Assembly (NCBI GenBank): GCA_943362175.1
Contig: CALRIU020000005.1
Coordinates: forward strand, 1 to 64,000
Origin: UBA4416 sp943362175
GTDB lineage: Bacteria > Bacteroidota > Bacteroidia > B-17B0 > Aurantibacillaceae
Direction: 5' to 3'
DNA: 64,000 nucleotides
Both the position numbers and the translations under genes were made by a program. The notes beneath the pieces were generated by a model. It was given only the letters and a program-made list of their open reading frames with translations. It did no database searches and was not told the DNA's origin. Below are positions 16,647-25,120 of the stretch, in pieces (within the stretch, counting starts at the first letter, position 1; each line of letters starts with the position of its first letter).

Positions 16647-17916
16647 GCTGTGGTGTGTAAATTCTTATTTTTCCGGTGAGGAGGGATTGCATCATGCCTT
16701 GTTTTTGCGCATTGTATTTTACTAGCTTAAAAGATAGACCATTCAATTCCTCATCTATATCATGAAGCATCAGCGCAATTAAGTCTTGTTCCCCTTTCGC
16801 AGGAATTGTAATTTCTAAATTTAGCAAATTTGTTTTCGAAAGATTGTATCTTGTTGCTCCCTGTGCAAGTGAATATATATTTTGCCTGCCAACTTTGCTT
16901 CTAAAGTAATAGGCCAAAAATAATCCATTTACAGAATTAAAATTTGAAAGCCTAAATCCGAAACAAAAGCTATTTAAATACAGGTTGTCAACATCAGTCA
17001 TTAAGACTGAACACATCCCAATTTCTTCAGGAGTTTCAGATGATCCATTAAAGAATAAATCACCGACTATTACCTTATTTTGGGCTTCTCCTGATTTCAC
17101 ATCTACTGCTTCTAAGTAAGTAACATCGATGACTGGGTTAGCCATAATATTCATAAATGGAATGTATTTTGCTAATCCGTTACCAAAATCCTTTTTTGAT
17201 TTTCCTGTTATGCCGCCGTAAGTTTTTCCATATTCTCCCAATCTTTTCTTCATCCAGCCCTTCTTTAGCTTTCCGAGTTCGTCAATAGGAGAAAACAAAC
17301 GCTGCATCATCCCTTGTTTGATGGCCTTCTTTTTTTCAATAAGCTTTTCGGTTTGAGCAATCAGCGTATCCATGTCGGAAAGGGCAGTGGCAATGGCGGC
17401 CTGTTCTGAGCGTGATGATAAAGAAAGTTTTAATTTAAAAAAATCTCTGTTATAGATTGCAGCGACACTAGTTGTGCCAATAGCAATATCTCTAAGTTGG
17501 CGGACAAAAAGAGGTGTGTTAAATGTTTCATTAATCCAGAATGTAGAGGCAATTTTATTGTTAAAAGATAATCGCATCAAATTTGAATTAAAATATGCTT
17601 TATGGAGTTCATTTCGCCAGATCGCAACTTTTCCTACTAGGTCAAGTGTATTCCTTGTGTTAAATAGAATATCTCCAAAAAAAAGTCTGTCGCATTCTCT
17701 TGGAATAATGCCTTTCACATATTGAAGTCTATCTAATTTAATTTTGCCTCTGTCTATATTACCCATCTTTATTAGAGGGAATTCATTTTCTGCGTCCTGA
17801 TTTGGGTAATTTCCACCCAACTGAGTTGATGAAATAATGTCCTCTACTCGAATTACTTCCCAATCCTCTGGGATCACTCCCAACTCAGTAATCTTATACC
17901 CTTCTCTCAACTCCAT
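16618..17916 (-). CDS. hsdS: Type I restriction enzyme S (specificity) subunit
   Basis: A 432-residue specificity subunit with two target-recognition domains. The first starts at GYKITELGVIPEDWEVIRVE; a conserved helix (EQAAIATALSDMDTLIAQTE, then KLIEKKKAIKQGMMQRLF) separates it from the second. A similar coiled helix (KYNAQKQGMMQSLLTGKI) closes the protein. Each TRD reads one half of a bipartite asymmetric target. It overlaps hsdM by 10 bases and hsdR by 29. Only one hsdS is present and no inverted partial copies are seen, so phase-variable shuffling is not suggested. Confidence 0.93.
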   Translation of the reverse strand: MELREGYKITELGVIPEDWEVIRVEDIISSTQLGGNYPNQDAENEFPLIKMGNIDRGKIKLDRLQYVKGIIPRECDRLFFGDILFNTRNTLDLVGKVAIWRNELHKAYFNSNLMRLSFNNKIASTFWINETFNTPLFVRQLRDIAIGTTSVAAIYNRDFFKLKLSLSSRSEQAAIATALSDMDTLIAQTEKLIEKKKAIKQGMMQRLFSPIDELGKLKKGWMKKRLGEYGKTYGGITGKSKKDFGNGLAKYIPFMNIMANPVIDVTYLEAVDVKSGEAQNKVIVGDLFFNGSSETPEEIGMCSVLMTDVDNLYLNSFCFGFRLSNFNSVNGLFLAYYFRSKVGRQNIYSLAQGATRYNLSKTNLLNLEITIPAKGEQDLIALMLHDIDEELNGLSFKLVKYNAQKQGMMQSLLTGKIRIYTPQHEQATTIGT

Positions 17917-20339
17917 GTAAATCCCATTTTTTTTAGGTGTCCATTTACTTTTTTCTGAAGCTTTACCAATTCATTTTCTATTTCCGGCAAAGGTTTTTCA
18001 TAGCGCTCCATCAGTTCTTTAATCCTACCAGTAAGCTGCTGACTCATGCGGCCCATTTCGTTTTTCACGGTTTGTTCAATGGCTGGCAACCATTTTTTAT
18101 CCAGCACCAAGGTCTTTACTTCCGCTTCGCTCAGTGTTGGATATTTATCATAAACTAGCTTGTCCAGCGATTCTTCTTTCTTTTTAATATCGGCTTTCAG
18201 CTCGCTTTGTTTGCTATCCAACTTCAGCCATCGTTTCAGGATCTTTTCGTCTTCCTTATAGCTCTTATCGCCCTTAATGTCTTTGAGGCGTTTGTTCACT
18301 TCCGCTTTATTGATCTTCTCCAGATCGGCAAAGGCGCCCTCTTCTCCTGAATGCTCCTCTTCCAATTCCGTTTGTAAGGCAAGAGCACTTTCTAATTCTA
18401 TTTGTTTTGTATCAATTTCGTTTTGCTCTTTTGTAAAATAGTTGGCCACCAGTAGGGGCTTGGGAATGAGATCGCAGGTCCAACCCTTGTCTTTTTGCTT
18501 TCCCTTATCTTTCCCGCTTTTGGCTTCTTCCATAATCCTGCGTGTCTGCACTTTCCAGCCATCGGCCGCGATCAGGTAAGCATCATCCTGCATCGTTTCG
18601 TTCCAATAATCCATCAGGTGTTGATACACGTCATAGGCATCAACGAGCTTTGCAGCGCGAAAAGCATCCAATAAGCTCTCAGAAATTTCATTAACAAGCT
18701 CTTTGGGATGACTGTCTTTTTTAAAAGTGCTGAGGGTAGGTTTCGTTTTCTTTTTCCAGGTTTCAAAAATTTCAGCGTTGGCTTGTTGCAAGGCGTGAAA
18801 TTCTGTACTCTTATGAATAGCGGGTTTTATTTCCACGGCAGTGATCTTCGCATCCAGGTAACCTTTGCGCGCAGATTTTTTGAAAAGAGCGTTACGCAAT
18901 CCAGGCAAGACAGTCCAATACTGTTGCATATCATCAATATCAGCCACAGGAATGCCTCCATTGAGATGCGCATCAATGTCCTGCAGGTCTTCTTTTTCAG
19001 TAGTATCAATGTATCGCGGAATGTTCAGGTTGTAATCATTCTTCGCATCCGCAATTTCATCCAGGGGCACCATGCGCGCGAATTTACCGATCGTTTCCTG
19101 TTTTGCGAAAGCATCCACCATTTTATGGATGTCCTGTTCGCGTAAGCGGTTCTTGTTGCCGTCTTTCAAAAATCCCTTGCTCGCATCGATTATAAAGATG
19201 CCTTTGCGTGCCTGTGCATTCTCTTTATCCAACACCAGGATGCAGGCAGGAATACCGGTTCCGTAAAACAGGTTGGACGGCAAGCCAATCACACCTTTCA
19301 AAATACCTGACTGAATCAATTGTTTGCGGATCACTCCTTCTGCATTTCCCCTGAACAACACGCCATGTGGAAGAATGCAGGCAGCCTTTCCCTTGCTTTT
19401 CATAGAGCGGATAATATGGAGCAGGTAGGCATAGTCGCCCTGCTTGGTGGGCGGTTCACCCCATTCGAAACGCTTAAAGGTATCGGCTGAAGGCGTGAGC
19501 CCGGTACTCCAGGTTTTGTCAGAAAATGGGGGATTGGCTACTACATAGTCATAGGTGCGGAGGTTTTCGCCATCCTTAAATTTCGGAGCGGCAAGTGTAT
19601 TTCCTGCCATGATATTGGCCGTAGGAAAATTATGCAGGATCATGTTCATACGGGCAAGACCAGAAGTGCTTACATCTTTTTCCTGCCCCTCCAGCGTTAT
19701 GTGCTTTCCTGCCTCGGCAGCTACTTTAAGCAATAGTGAGCCTGAACCACAGGTGGGATCGTAGGCAGTAGTGGCCGCCACAGAGTTTTTTGGATTAATG
19801 CCAATCACTTTCGCCAGAATACGACTCACTTCAGATGGCGTGTAGAATTGGCCCTTGCTTTTACCGCTTTCCTGCGCGAAATGCTGCATGAGGTATTCGT
19901 AGGCATCGCCGAGAATGTCGTCATGATCAGCACGGTTCTTCGAGAAATCCAGGCCCGGGCTGTTGAAAATGTTAATGAGATTGGTGAGACGATCTACCAT
20001 CGCTTTTCCTTCGCCCAGCTTGTTTGGATCGTTGAAATCGGGAAAGTCGCTTCTTGATAAACGCGAGTTGTTGTCTATCAGTGGCTGAATAATCTGTGTA
20101 TTGATCTTGTCTCCGATATCGTCCTTTCCTCTTAGTTCAAGCATGTCCTGAAAGCCCGCCCCTTTGGGAATATTAACAGGGGGGGCAAAATCATCGGAGC
20201 TGACGTATTTATCGGAGATGTATTTAATAAACAACATGAAAAGAACATAGTCTTTATACTGACTGGCGTCCATACCGCCCCTCAACTCATCACAACTTGC
20301 CCAGATGGAGCTATATAATTCGGATTTTTTTATGGCCAT
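17907..20339 (-). CDS. hsdM: Type I restriction enzyme M subunit with long C-terminal extension
   Basis: An 810-residue N6-adenine methyltransferase subunit; ATG 20339 (MAIKKSELYSSIW) fits the family start better than 20 codons upstream. The HsdM N-terminal helical domain is followed by motif I (AYDPTCGSGSLLL) and motif IV (VVANPPFSDKTW). Classical HsdM has about 500-530 residues. Here roughly 280 extra residues follow, Lys/Glu rich and predicted coiled coil (for example LEKINKAEVNKRLKDIKG). This is first in the hsdM-hsdS-hsdR-DUF45 operon and methylates the bipartite target with HsdS. Confidence 0.94.
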   Translation of the reverse strand: MAIKKSELYSSIWASCDELRGGMDASQYKDYVLFMLFIKYISDKYVSSDDFAPPVNIPKGAGFQDMLELRGKDDIGDKINTQIIQPLIDNNSRLSRSDFPDFNDPNKLGEGKAMVDRLTNLINIFNSPGLDFSKNRADHDDILGDAYEYLMQHFAQESGKSKGQFYTPSEVSRILAKVIGINPKNSVAATTAYDPTCGSGSLLLKVAAEAGKHITLEGQEKDVSTSGLARMNMILHNFPTANIMAGNTLAAPKFKDGENLRTYDYVVANPPFSDKTWSTGLTPSADTFKRFEWGEPPTKQGDYAYLLHIIRSMKSKGKAACILPHGVLFRGNAEGVIRKQLIQSGILKGVIGLPSNLFYGTGIPACILVLDKENAQARKGIFIIDASKGFLKDGNKNRLREQDIHKMVDAFAKQETIGKFARMVPLDEIADAKNDYNLNIPRYIDTTEKEDLQDIDAHLNGGIPVADIDDMQQYWTVLPGLRNALFKKSARKGYLDAKITAVEIKPAIHKSTEFHALQQANAEIFETWKKKTKPTLSTFKKDSHPKELVNEISESLLDAFRAAKLVDAYDVYQHLMDYWNETMQDDAYLIAADGWKVQTRRIMEEAKSGKDKGKQKDKGWTCDLIPKPLLVANYFTKEQNEIDTKQIELESALALQTELEEEHSGEEGAFADLEKINKAEVNKRLKDIKGDKSYKEDEKILKRWLKLDSKQSELKADIKKKEESLDKLVYDKYPTLSEAEVKTLVLDKKWLPAIEQTVKNEMGRMSQQLTGRIKELMERYEKPLPEIENELVKLQKKVNGHLKKMGFTWS

Positions 20340-20624
20340 TATGGGTATTTTCAGTATTGGTGCTAGCCCCAAATATACACAACTTCTCTGGCAGGGCAAA
20401 TAGCTTAACGGGCTGTACAGATAGATAATTCTACTTTTTAGAATTGTTCTTTTCCATAACAGCTTTTAATTTCCTGATCCAGCCAAAATCCTCGATAACT
20501 TAGATATACAGAGCCCTAAAATCGAATCATTTAATGCTTGACCTGCTTTTTGTCTCTCTTTATCACACCACTCCGTACAATCCTATACATAAAAATAGTA
20601 CTTTTATACTATAGCGCCTGCCCA

Positions 20625-20693
20625 CATGAACGTACAGGAAAACATCAACGCCTATATTAGCAGCCTGCCCGAAGCCAAGCGCAGCGACATGCA
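20625..20693 (+). repeat. 69-bp direct repeat, right copy
   Basis: Second copy of the 12326-12394 repeat, here forming the start of an intact gene. It lies just beyond the promoter side of the type I operon. Confidence 0.92.
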
Positions 20694-21051
20694 GGCCCTG
20701 CACCAGCTTATTCTGGAAGTGATGCCGGGATGCAAATTATGGTTCCTGGATGGGAAGGACGACAAAGGCAAAACGGTTTCCAATCCCAATATAGGATATA
20801 GATTTCAGACCATGAGTTATGCTGATGGAAAAACCAGGGAGTTTTATCAGATTGGCTTGAGCGCCAACACCGCCGGGTTTTCTGTGTATATCCTCGGGAT
20901 CAGTGATAAGACCTACTTAGCCCAAACCTATGGAAAAACACTGGGCAAGGCGAGCGTGACCGGCTATTGCATCAAGTTCAAAGCGTTGAAAGCTATCAAT
21001 ACGGATGTGCTTGCCGCAGCGATACAATATGGGGCCAGGGCTACAAATTAG
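20626..21051 (+). CDS. DUF1801-like protein
   Basis: A 141-residue cytoplasmic protein containing GCKLWFLDGKDDKGKTVSNP, YADGKTREFYQIG and YLAQTYGKTLGKASVTGYCI, matching the compact DUF1801/YdhG-like fold common in Bacteroidota. Function unknown. Its first 68 bases are duplicated at 12327, on the other side of the type I restriction operon. Confidence 0.75.
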   Translation: MNVQENINAYISSLPEAKRSDMQALHQLILEVMPGCKLWFLDGKDDKGKTVSNPNIGYRFQTMSYADGKTREFYQIGLSANTAGFSVYILGISDKTYLAQTYGKTLGKASVTGYCIKFKALKAINTDVLAAAIQYGARATN

Positions 21052-21381
21052 AAGCTGAAGGCCGTCTAAAGATTGGGTGGCTTTAATTTTCCCGTTCGCT
21101 TCATTGTCTTGTATTCCTTTCCCAAGCCGTAATTCTTTACTACTCTGGAACTATGCCGGGCATTTAATTAACGAAAGTGTGGACAAAGGCATTCTTTCCA
21201 AAGAATAATCATTGAGCGAATAGAAAAAATAAATACCCTTTCCTTCCTGATATAAAGTAAAAAACTATCTGTAATTCAAGCAGTTTGCCTATAATTCAAG
21301 AAAATAAATGATGTGCGCAATAACATTGCGCATTAAGAGTGTTGATTTGTACTATTGAAATAATAATTAAATACTTAAAAA
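21052..21381. other. Intergenic region, possible decayed coding end
   Basis: No intact gene. A frame ending at a TAA near 21209 reads PSRNSLLLWNYAGHLINESV then DKGILSKE, which has a protein-like composition and could be the tail of a degraded gene; no family was recognised. The rest is AT-rich and featureless. Confidence 0.3.
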
Positions 21382-22242
21382 ATGGCGACTACTCATTCAT
21401 TAAACGACTTGAAACACTATCATACTGAAGCAACTCAATTTTTCGGATCAGAACTTATCCTTTTAAAGGACGCTATACCAAAAATTACCGATGAACGAGT
21501 TGCTCAAGCGGCTACGCTATTGATAGGCTGTGGACGAACTGGTGCTGCGCTTCTTCAATTAGCAAATCAAACAGATAGCTTTACCAGAGAATCTGCAATG
21601 CTTGCCCGTGCATTTATGGAAACTGCTACTAATTTCTGCTATGCATGTATTTGTGATGAAAAAGAATACCGTGCATTTGTTCTACATCCTATATACAAAC
21701 ACTACCATAAAGTAGGGGGCCAAAAACTAGAAGATAACTTAGACTCGATTGCCGAGATCATGGAAGCAAGGAAATTAAAACAAGAAAAATTAAAGGAAAA
21801 GGAAATTGTTAAGGAGGCATTAGCCATATTTTCGGAAACTAAAACTAATTTGAACTGGACAAATAAAAAACTGCATGAAAGAATTGAGGTTATTGAAAAA
21901 TGGGGAAAATTAATGGATGTATTCTTTAGAATTAATAAAATCCAATACTACTCTGATGCTTCCGAAGCCCTTCATGGATCTTTATATGGATGTACTTATA
22001 ATGTGGGTGCGTTTGATCCCGAATTTGATCAAGGTGAAGAAGATGGGTTAAATAAAAAGTTATACAAAGATAGTTGTTGCATATTACTACATCTTGGAAT
22101 GCTTGTTCATGAATGTTTTACGCTTATTTCATACTCAAATAATATTGAAGAGATTTGGAAGTATTCCTACAAAAATAGGAATCAGGCGTTGAATCTCTTA
22201 TACCATGTATTAGAACGCTCTATGAAGACTAAAGATGAGTGA
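21382..22242 (+). CDS. DUF5677-like hypothetical protein
   Basis: A 286-residue, mostly helical protein with no membrane segment. Features include RESAMLARAFMETATNFCYA near residue 75, a Lys/Glu-rich helix in the middle and SEALHGSLYGCTYNVGAFDP. The alpha-helical pattern with a conserved Arg/Glu helix and a later E-x-x-H-G resembles DUF5677 proteins, often found in accessory or defence regions, with no known activity. The gene is much AT-richer than the core genes, consistent with acquisition next to the type I system. The assignment is tentative. Confidence 0.5.
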   Translation: MATTHSLNDLKHYHTEATQFFGSELILLKDAIPKITDERVAQAATLLIGCGRTGAALLQLANQTDSFTRESAMLARAFMETATNFCYACICDEKEYRAFVLHPIYKHYHKVGGQKLEDNLDSIAEIMEARKLKQEKLKEKEIVKEALAIFSETKTNLNWTNKKLHERIEVIEKWGKLMDVFFRINKIQYYSDASEALHGSLYGCTYNVGAFDPEFDQGEEDGLNKKLYKDSCCILLHLGMLVHECFTLISYSNNIEEIWKYSYKNRNQALNLLYHVLERSMKTKDE

Positions 22243-22285
22243 TCTAATCGAATCATCGTGAGGGCTTTTTATACCCTGAATTTTC

Positions 22286-22293
22286 TATATTTG
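22286..22293 (+). promoter_or_regulatory. TAnnTTTG -7 box of araC-type gene
   Basis: TATATTTG predicts a start near 22300, leaving a leader of about 58 bases before ATG 22358. An in-frame GTG at 22304 lies almost at the predicted transcript end. Confidence 0.5.
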
Positions 22294-22357
22294 AAAGTAA
22301 ATAGTGCGGAAAACAAAGCGCCAGGCTATTCACCTCAACACACGATTGAACCGAACC

Positions 22358-23110
22358 ATGAGCAATGCCCTCGAATACCGCCTTATCAAGCCTGACGCAT
22401 CACTCAGCGATTTTGTGTATTGCTTCTCGTCCTTGCAGAACCTCTCCACGTTTAGCGGCGGGGTCATTGTTCCTAACGGAAAAATTGATCTGCTCTTCTG
22501 CCAAACAACAGATAACCGGTTTCAGATTGTGCTCATGGGCCTGGAAACAAAGCCCAAGCCCATGCCCGAACGAAGTATCGACGCATTTTTCGCCATCAGC
22601 TTTAACCCGCTGGCCATCGAGTACATCTTCCGGCAACCCATTGCCGAACTTGTAGACAGCGGAAAAGAATTACCGGATGATTTCTGGGATTTCACGATCG
22701 GCGACCTTCATGATTTTGATGCCTTCTGCAACAAGGCTTCGCAAAAGATCCGCTCGCTCCTGCCTCAGGAAACAGATGCCCGGAAGCACAAGCTGTTTGA
22801 ACTGATTTTTGCCAGCGATGGCGACACGAATATCCGGGAGCTGTCGGAAACGATCGGCTGGAGCGAACGGCAGATCAACCGCTATTTCAATCAGCAGCTG
22901 GGCATTTCACTCAAAACCTATTGCAAGATCCTGCGCTTTCAGGCCTCCCTTCATCATATCAAAGACGGCCAGCTCTCGCCGCAGCTCAACTTCACCGATC
23001 AATCGCATTTCATTAAGGAAATTAAAAAGCTCTCGGGCGTTTCGCCTAAGGAGTTGTTCAAACATCAAAACGACCGATTTTTACAATTCCTCGTCTACCA
23101 CGCGAAGTAA
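22358..23110 (+). CDS. AraC-family transcriptional regulator
   Basis: A 250-residue protein with an N-terminal cupin-like sensing domain (LEYRLIKPDASLSDFVYCFS; FSGGVIVPNGKIDLLFC) and a C-terminal AraC DNA-binding domain. Helix-turn-helix 1 is NIRELSETIGWSERQINRYF; the second part has NFTDQSHFIKEIKKLSGVSP. ATG 22358 is chosen over GTG 22304 because it begins the conserved domain. It lies 22 bases upstream of the TetX-like gene on the same strand and may control it, although that gene has its own promoter. Confidence 0.9.
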   Translation: MSNALEYRLIKPDASLSDFVYCFSSLQNLSTFSGGVIVPNGKIDLLFCQTTDNRFQIVLMGLETKPKPMPERSIDAFFAISFNPLAIEYIFRQPIAELVDSGKELPDDFWDFTIGDLHDFDAFCNKASQKIRSLLPQETDARKHKLFELIFASDGDTNIRELSETIGWSERQINRYFNQQLGISLKTYCKILRFQASLHHIKDGQLSPQLNFTDQSHFIKEIKKLSGVSPKELFKHQNDRFLQFLVYHAK

Positions 23111-23115
23111 TTTTG
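23108..23115 (+). promoter_or_regulatory. TAnnTTTG -7 box of tetX-like gene
   Basis: TAATTTTG overlaps the stop codon of the AraC gene and would start transcription about 10 bases before the monooxygenase ATG. Confidence 0.45.
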
Positions 23116-23132
23116 TGGCATAAACTAAAATT

Positions 23133-24293
23133 ATGCTATTAGAACATAAAAACATCGCGATTGTCGGCGGCGGTCCGGGTGGACTGACGCTGGCCAGGCT
23201 CCTTCAATTGAAAGGAGCAAAAGTTACCGTTTATGAAAGAGACCTAAATAAGGACGCCCGCGTTCAGGGCTCCCCACTTGATCTGCACGAGGATTCCGGG
23301 CTGGCGGCTATTAACGCAGCCGGCCTGATGGAGGCATTCAAACAGAATTACATGCCCGGTGCAGACCGGATGCAGATCATGAATGAGCAGGCCGACGTGT
23401 TGTTTAGCGACCATGACACGAAACCCGAAGAGGATTTTGGACAGGAACATTTTCGCCCCGAAATAAGCAGGGGTGCCTTACGAAAGATCATGCTGGAATC
23501 CCTGCAACCGGGAACAGTGGTATGGGACAGCCATGTTATATCGATGGAGGCACAACACCAAGGCTGGTTGCTGCATTTCAAAAACGGAGAGCCGGTATAC
23601 GCGGATCTTGTGATTGCCGCTGATGGCGCCAATTCCAAGCTCCGCCCTTACCTTACGGATATCAAAGCCTTTTATTCAGGGGTGACCATGCTCGAAGGCG
23701 CTATTTACGATGCTGAAAAAACAGCCCCCGGCATGAACGCCTTATTGCGCGGAGGAAAAATCATGGCCTTCGGGAATCAAAAAGATCTATTGATGGGTCA
23801 GAAAGGAAAAGGTGAAATCGGGTTTTATGCCAGCTTCAAAGCCGATGAGAGCTGGGCTTCGGATAATGGCCTGAACTATAACGACAAGCAGCAGATGCTG
23901 GCCTGGTTCAAACAAGCATACCCGGAGTGGAGCCCGGTTTGGCATGAGCTGTTTGAAAGCGCCGGCACACCTTTTATTCCACGCCCCATTTATTGCATGC
24001 CCTTAGACCAGACCTGGAAAACTCTGCCCAACCTGACCCTGCTCGGCGATGCGGCACACGTGATGCCACCCTTTGCAGGAGAAGGGGTGAACATGGCGAT
24101 GCGCGATGCCCTGGAATTGAGCGAGTGCCTGACATCAGGCGGGTATTCCTCGTTGCAGGAAGCCATTTCCTCCTATGAAACGGCGATGCGCCAACGGGCT
24201 TCGGGCATGGCGCGTGAATCGCTGGAAAACGGTGAGCGCATGCATTCGGAACAGGCTTTGGCAACGATGCTGAATTTTTTTACAGGTCATTAA
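23133..24293 (+). CDS. TetX-like FAD-dependent monooxygenase
   Basis: A 386-residue flavoprotein of the class A monooxygenase family. The FAD/ADP-binding motif is IAIVGGGPGGLTLARLLQ, followed by YERDLNKDARVQGSPLDLHE, close to TetX (YERD...LDLH). The second FAD motif is LLGDAAHVMPPFAGEGVNMA. Length and layout match TetX (388 residues), which hydroxylates and inactivates tetracyclines, but many Bacteroidota homologues act on other or unknown substrates. The substrate-pocket residues cannot be judged by eye. The AraC gene just upstream suggests inducible expression. Confidence 0.82.
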   Translation: MLLEHKNIAIVGGGPGGLTLARLLQLKGAKVTVYERDLNKDARVQGSPLDLHEDSGLAAINAAGLMEAFKQNYMPGADRMQIMNEQADVLFSDHDTKPEEDFGQEHFRPEISRGALRKIMLESLQPGTVVWDSHVISMEAQHQGWLLHFKNGEPVYADLVIAADGANSKLRPYLTDIKAFYSGVTMLEGAIYDAEKTAPGMNALLRGGKIMAFGNQKDLLMGQKGKGEIGFYASFKADESWASDNGLNYNDKQQMLAWFKQAYPEWSPVWHELFESAGTPFIPRPIYCMPLDQTWKTLPNLTLLGDAAHVMPPFAGEGVNMAMRDALELSECLTSGGYSSLQEAISSYETAMRQRASGMARESLENGERMHSEQALATMLNFFTGH

Positions 24294-24353
24294 AAATGAC
24301 TTTACTTTTACTCAGGGGGCTCATGACCTGACGTAAATCTTATTTTTGTTTTT

Positions 24354-24441
24354 GGGCGCCCGGGCGGGCCGTCGCGACTCGCTCTTTGTTTGCCCTGCGG
24401 GACAACCAAAGGAGCTCAAACAGGCGCTCCGTCCCTGGCGC
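24354..24441. repeat. Interspersed repeat with internal hairpin, copy 1
   Basis: Shares GTCGCGACTCGCTCTT, then GGAGCTCAAACA, then CGCTCC-TCCCT and a final CGC with 60860-60951, with the same order and spacing. The central part differs in sequence but is an inverted repeat in both (CTCTTTG and CAAAGGAG here). Starts with GGGCG. It lies between the TetX-like and LuxR-like genes. Confidence 0.8.
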
Positions 24442-24516
24442 AGCATTATCCCTTTTCAGGAGGGCCCACCCATTCACCCATCCATTATTCGCGGAGAAAT
24501 AGTAATTTAGTACCTG

Positions 24517-25002
24517 ATGCCACTCCGCACAGCCCATAAAGAAATCCTCGTCTATGGCAGTTCCATGGCCTTGCTGCTCCTGTTCCTGAAATGGCTCGAA
24601 GCCCATTTTGTCGTATTCAATTACCGCCTCGATTTTTTTATTGGCGCCATTGCCATTGTATTTACCGTTTTGGGAATCTGGCTGGCCCTCAAGCTGGTAA
24701 AGCCAAAAGTGGAAACCCGCATTGTGGAAAAAGAAGTGTATGTGGAAAAGGAAGTATATATCGATAGCTCTGCCCAACAAGAGATCAACCGGAAAGAGAT
24801 CGAAAACCTGGGCATCAGCAAACGGGAGCTGGACGTATTGCAATTAATGGCCACCGGTTTAAGCAATGAAGAGATTGCGGGGAAACTCTTTGTGAGCTTA
24901 AACACCATTAAAACGCATTCCTCGAATATTTTTCTGAAACTGGATGTGAAACGGCGGACCCAGGCGGTGGAAAAAGCTAAACGACTGAATATCATAACCT
25001 AA
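24517..25002 (+). CDS. Membrane-anchored LuxR-type regulator
   Basis: A 161-residue protein with two N-terminal membrane segments (LVYGSSMALLLLFLKWLEA; FIGAIAIVFTVLGIWLALKL), a short heptad-like linker (VEKEVYVEKEVYID) and a C-terminal LuxR/GerE helix-turn-helix (LSNEEIAGKLFVSLNTIKTH). It lacks a receiver or sensor domain, so the membrane part or linker may sense envelope state. It precedes the DUF4199 and VOC genes on the same strand and may bind the inverted repeat at 25009-25062 between them. Confidence 0.87.
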   Translation: MPLRTAHKEILVYGSSMALLLLFLKWLEAHFVVFNYRLDFFIGAIAIVFTVLGIWLALKLVKPKVETRIVEKEVYVEKEVYIDSSAQQEINRKEIENLGISKRELDVLQLMATGLSNEEIAGKLFVSLNTIKTHSSNIFLKLDVKRRTQAVEKAKRLNIIT

Positions 25003-25008
25003 GGAAAC

Positions 25009-25062
25009 TCATACTTTGGTATGATAAGTGGCTGCTAGTCCTAAAATCACCCGAAAGTATGA
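25009..25062. promoter_or_regulatory. Inverted repeat upstream of the DUF4199 gene
   Basis: TCATACTTT (25009-25017) and AAAGTATGA (25054-25062) are exact inverted copies 36 bases apart, directly after the LuxR gene and before the promoter of the next gene. It is a candidate binding site for that regulator. Confidence 0.45.
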
Positions 25063-25084
25063 CCAAAAACAGGACAAGCGATGG

Positions 25085-25092
25085 TAGTTTTG
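25085..25092 (+). promoter_or_regulatory. TAnnTTTG -7 box of the DUF4199 operon
   Basis: TAGTTTTG matches the -7 element, with no clear -33 box. This would fit a promoter needing an activator bound upstream. Confidence 0.45.
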
Positions 25093-25120
25093 CAGCCTGT
25101 TCATCCTAAAAATTTAAATC

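Noticed and set aside
16618..17916. Phase-variable hsdS inversion
   Set aside because: Only one hsdS is present, with no partial copies or inverted repeats nearby.
3096..22242. Integrase or transposase in the accessory region
   Set aside because: No tyrosine or serine recombinase or DDE transposase motif was found among the frames, so mobility is inferred from the repeats only.
24340..24843. 167-codon minus-strand frame
   Set aside because: Overlaps the interspersed repeat and the LuxR-type gene on the opposite strand.
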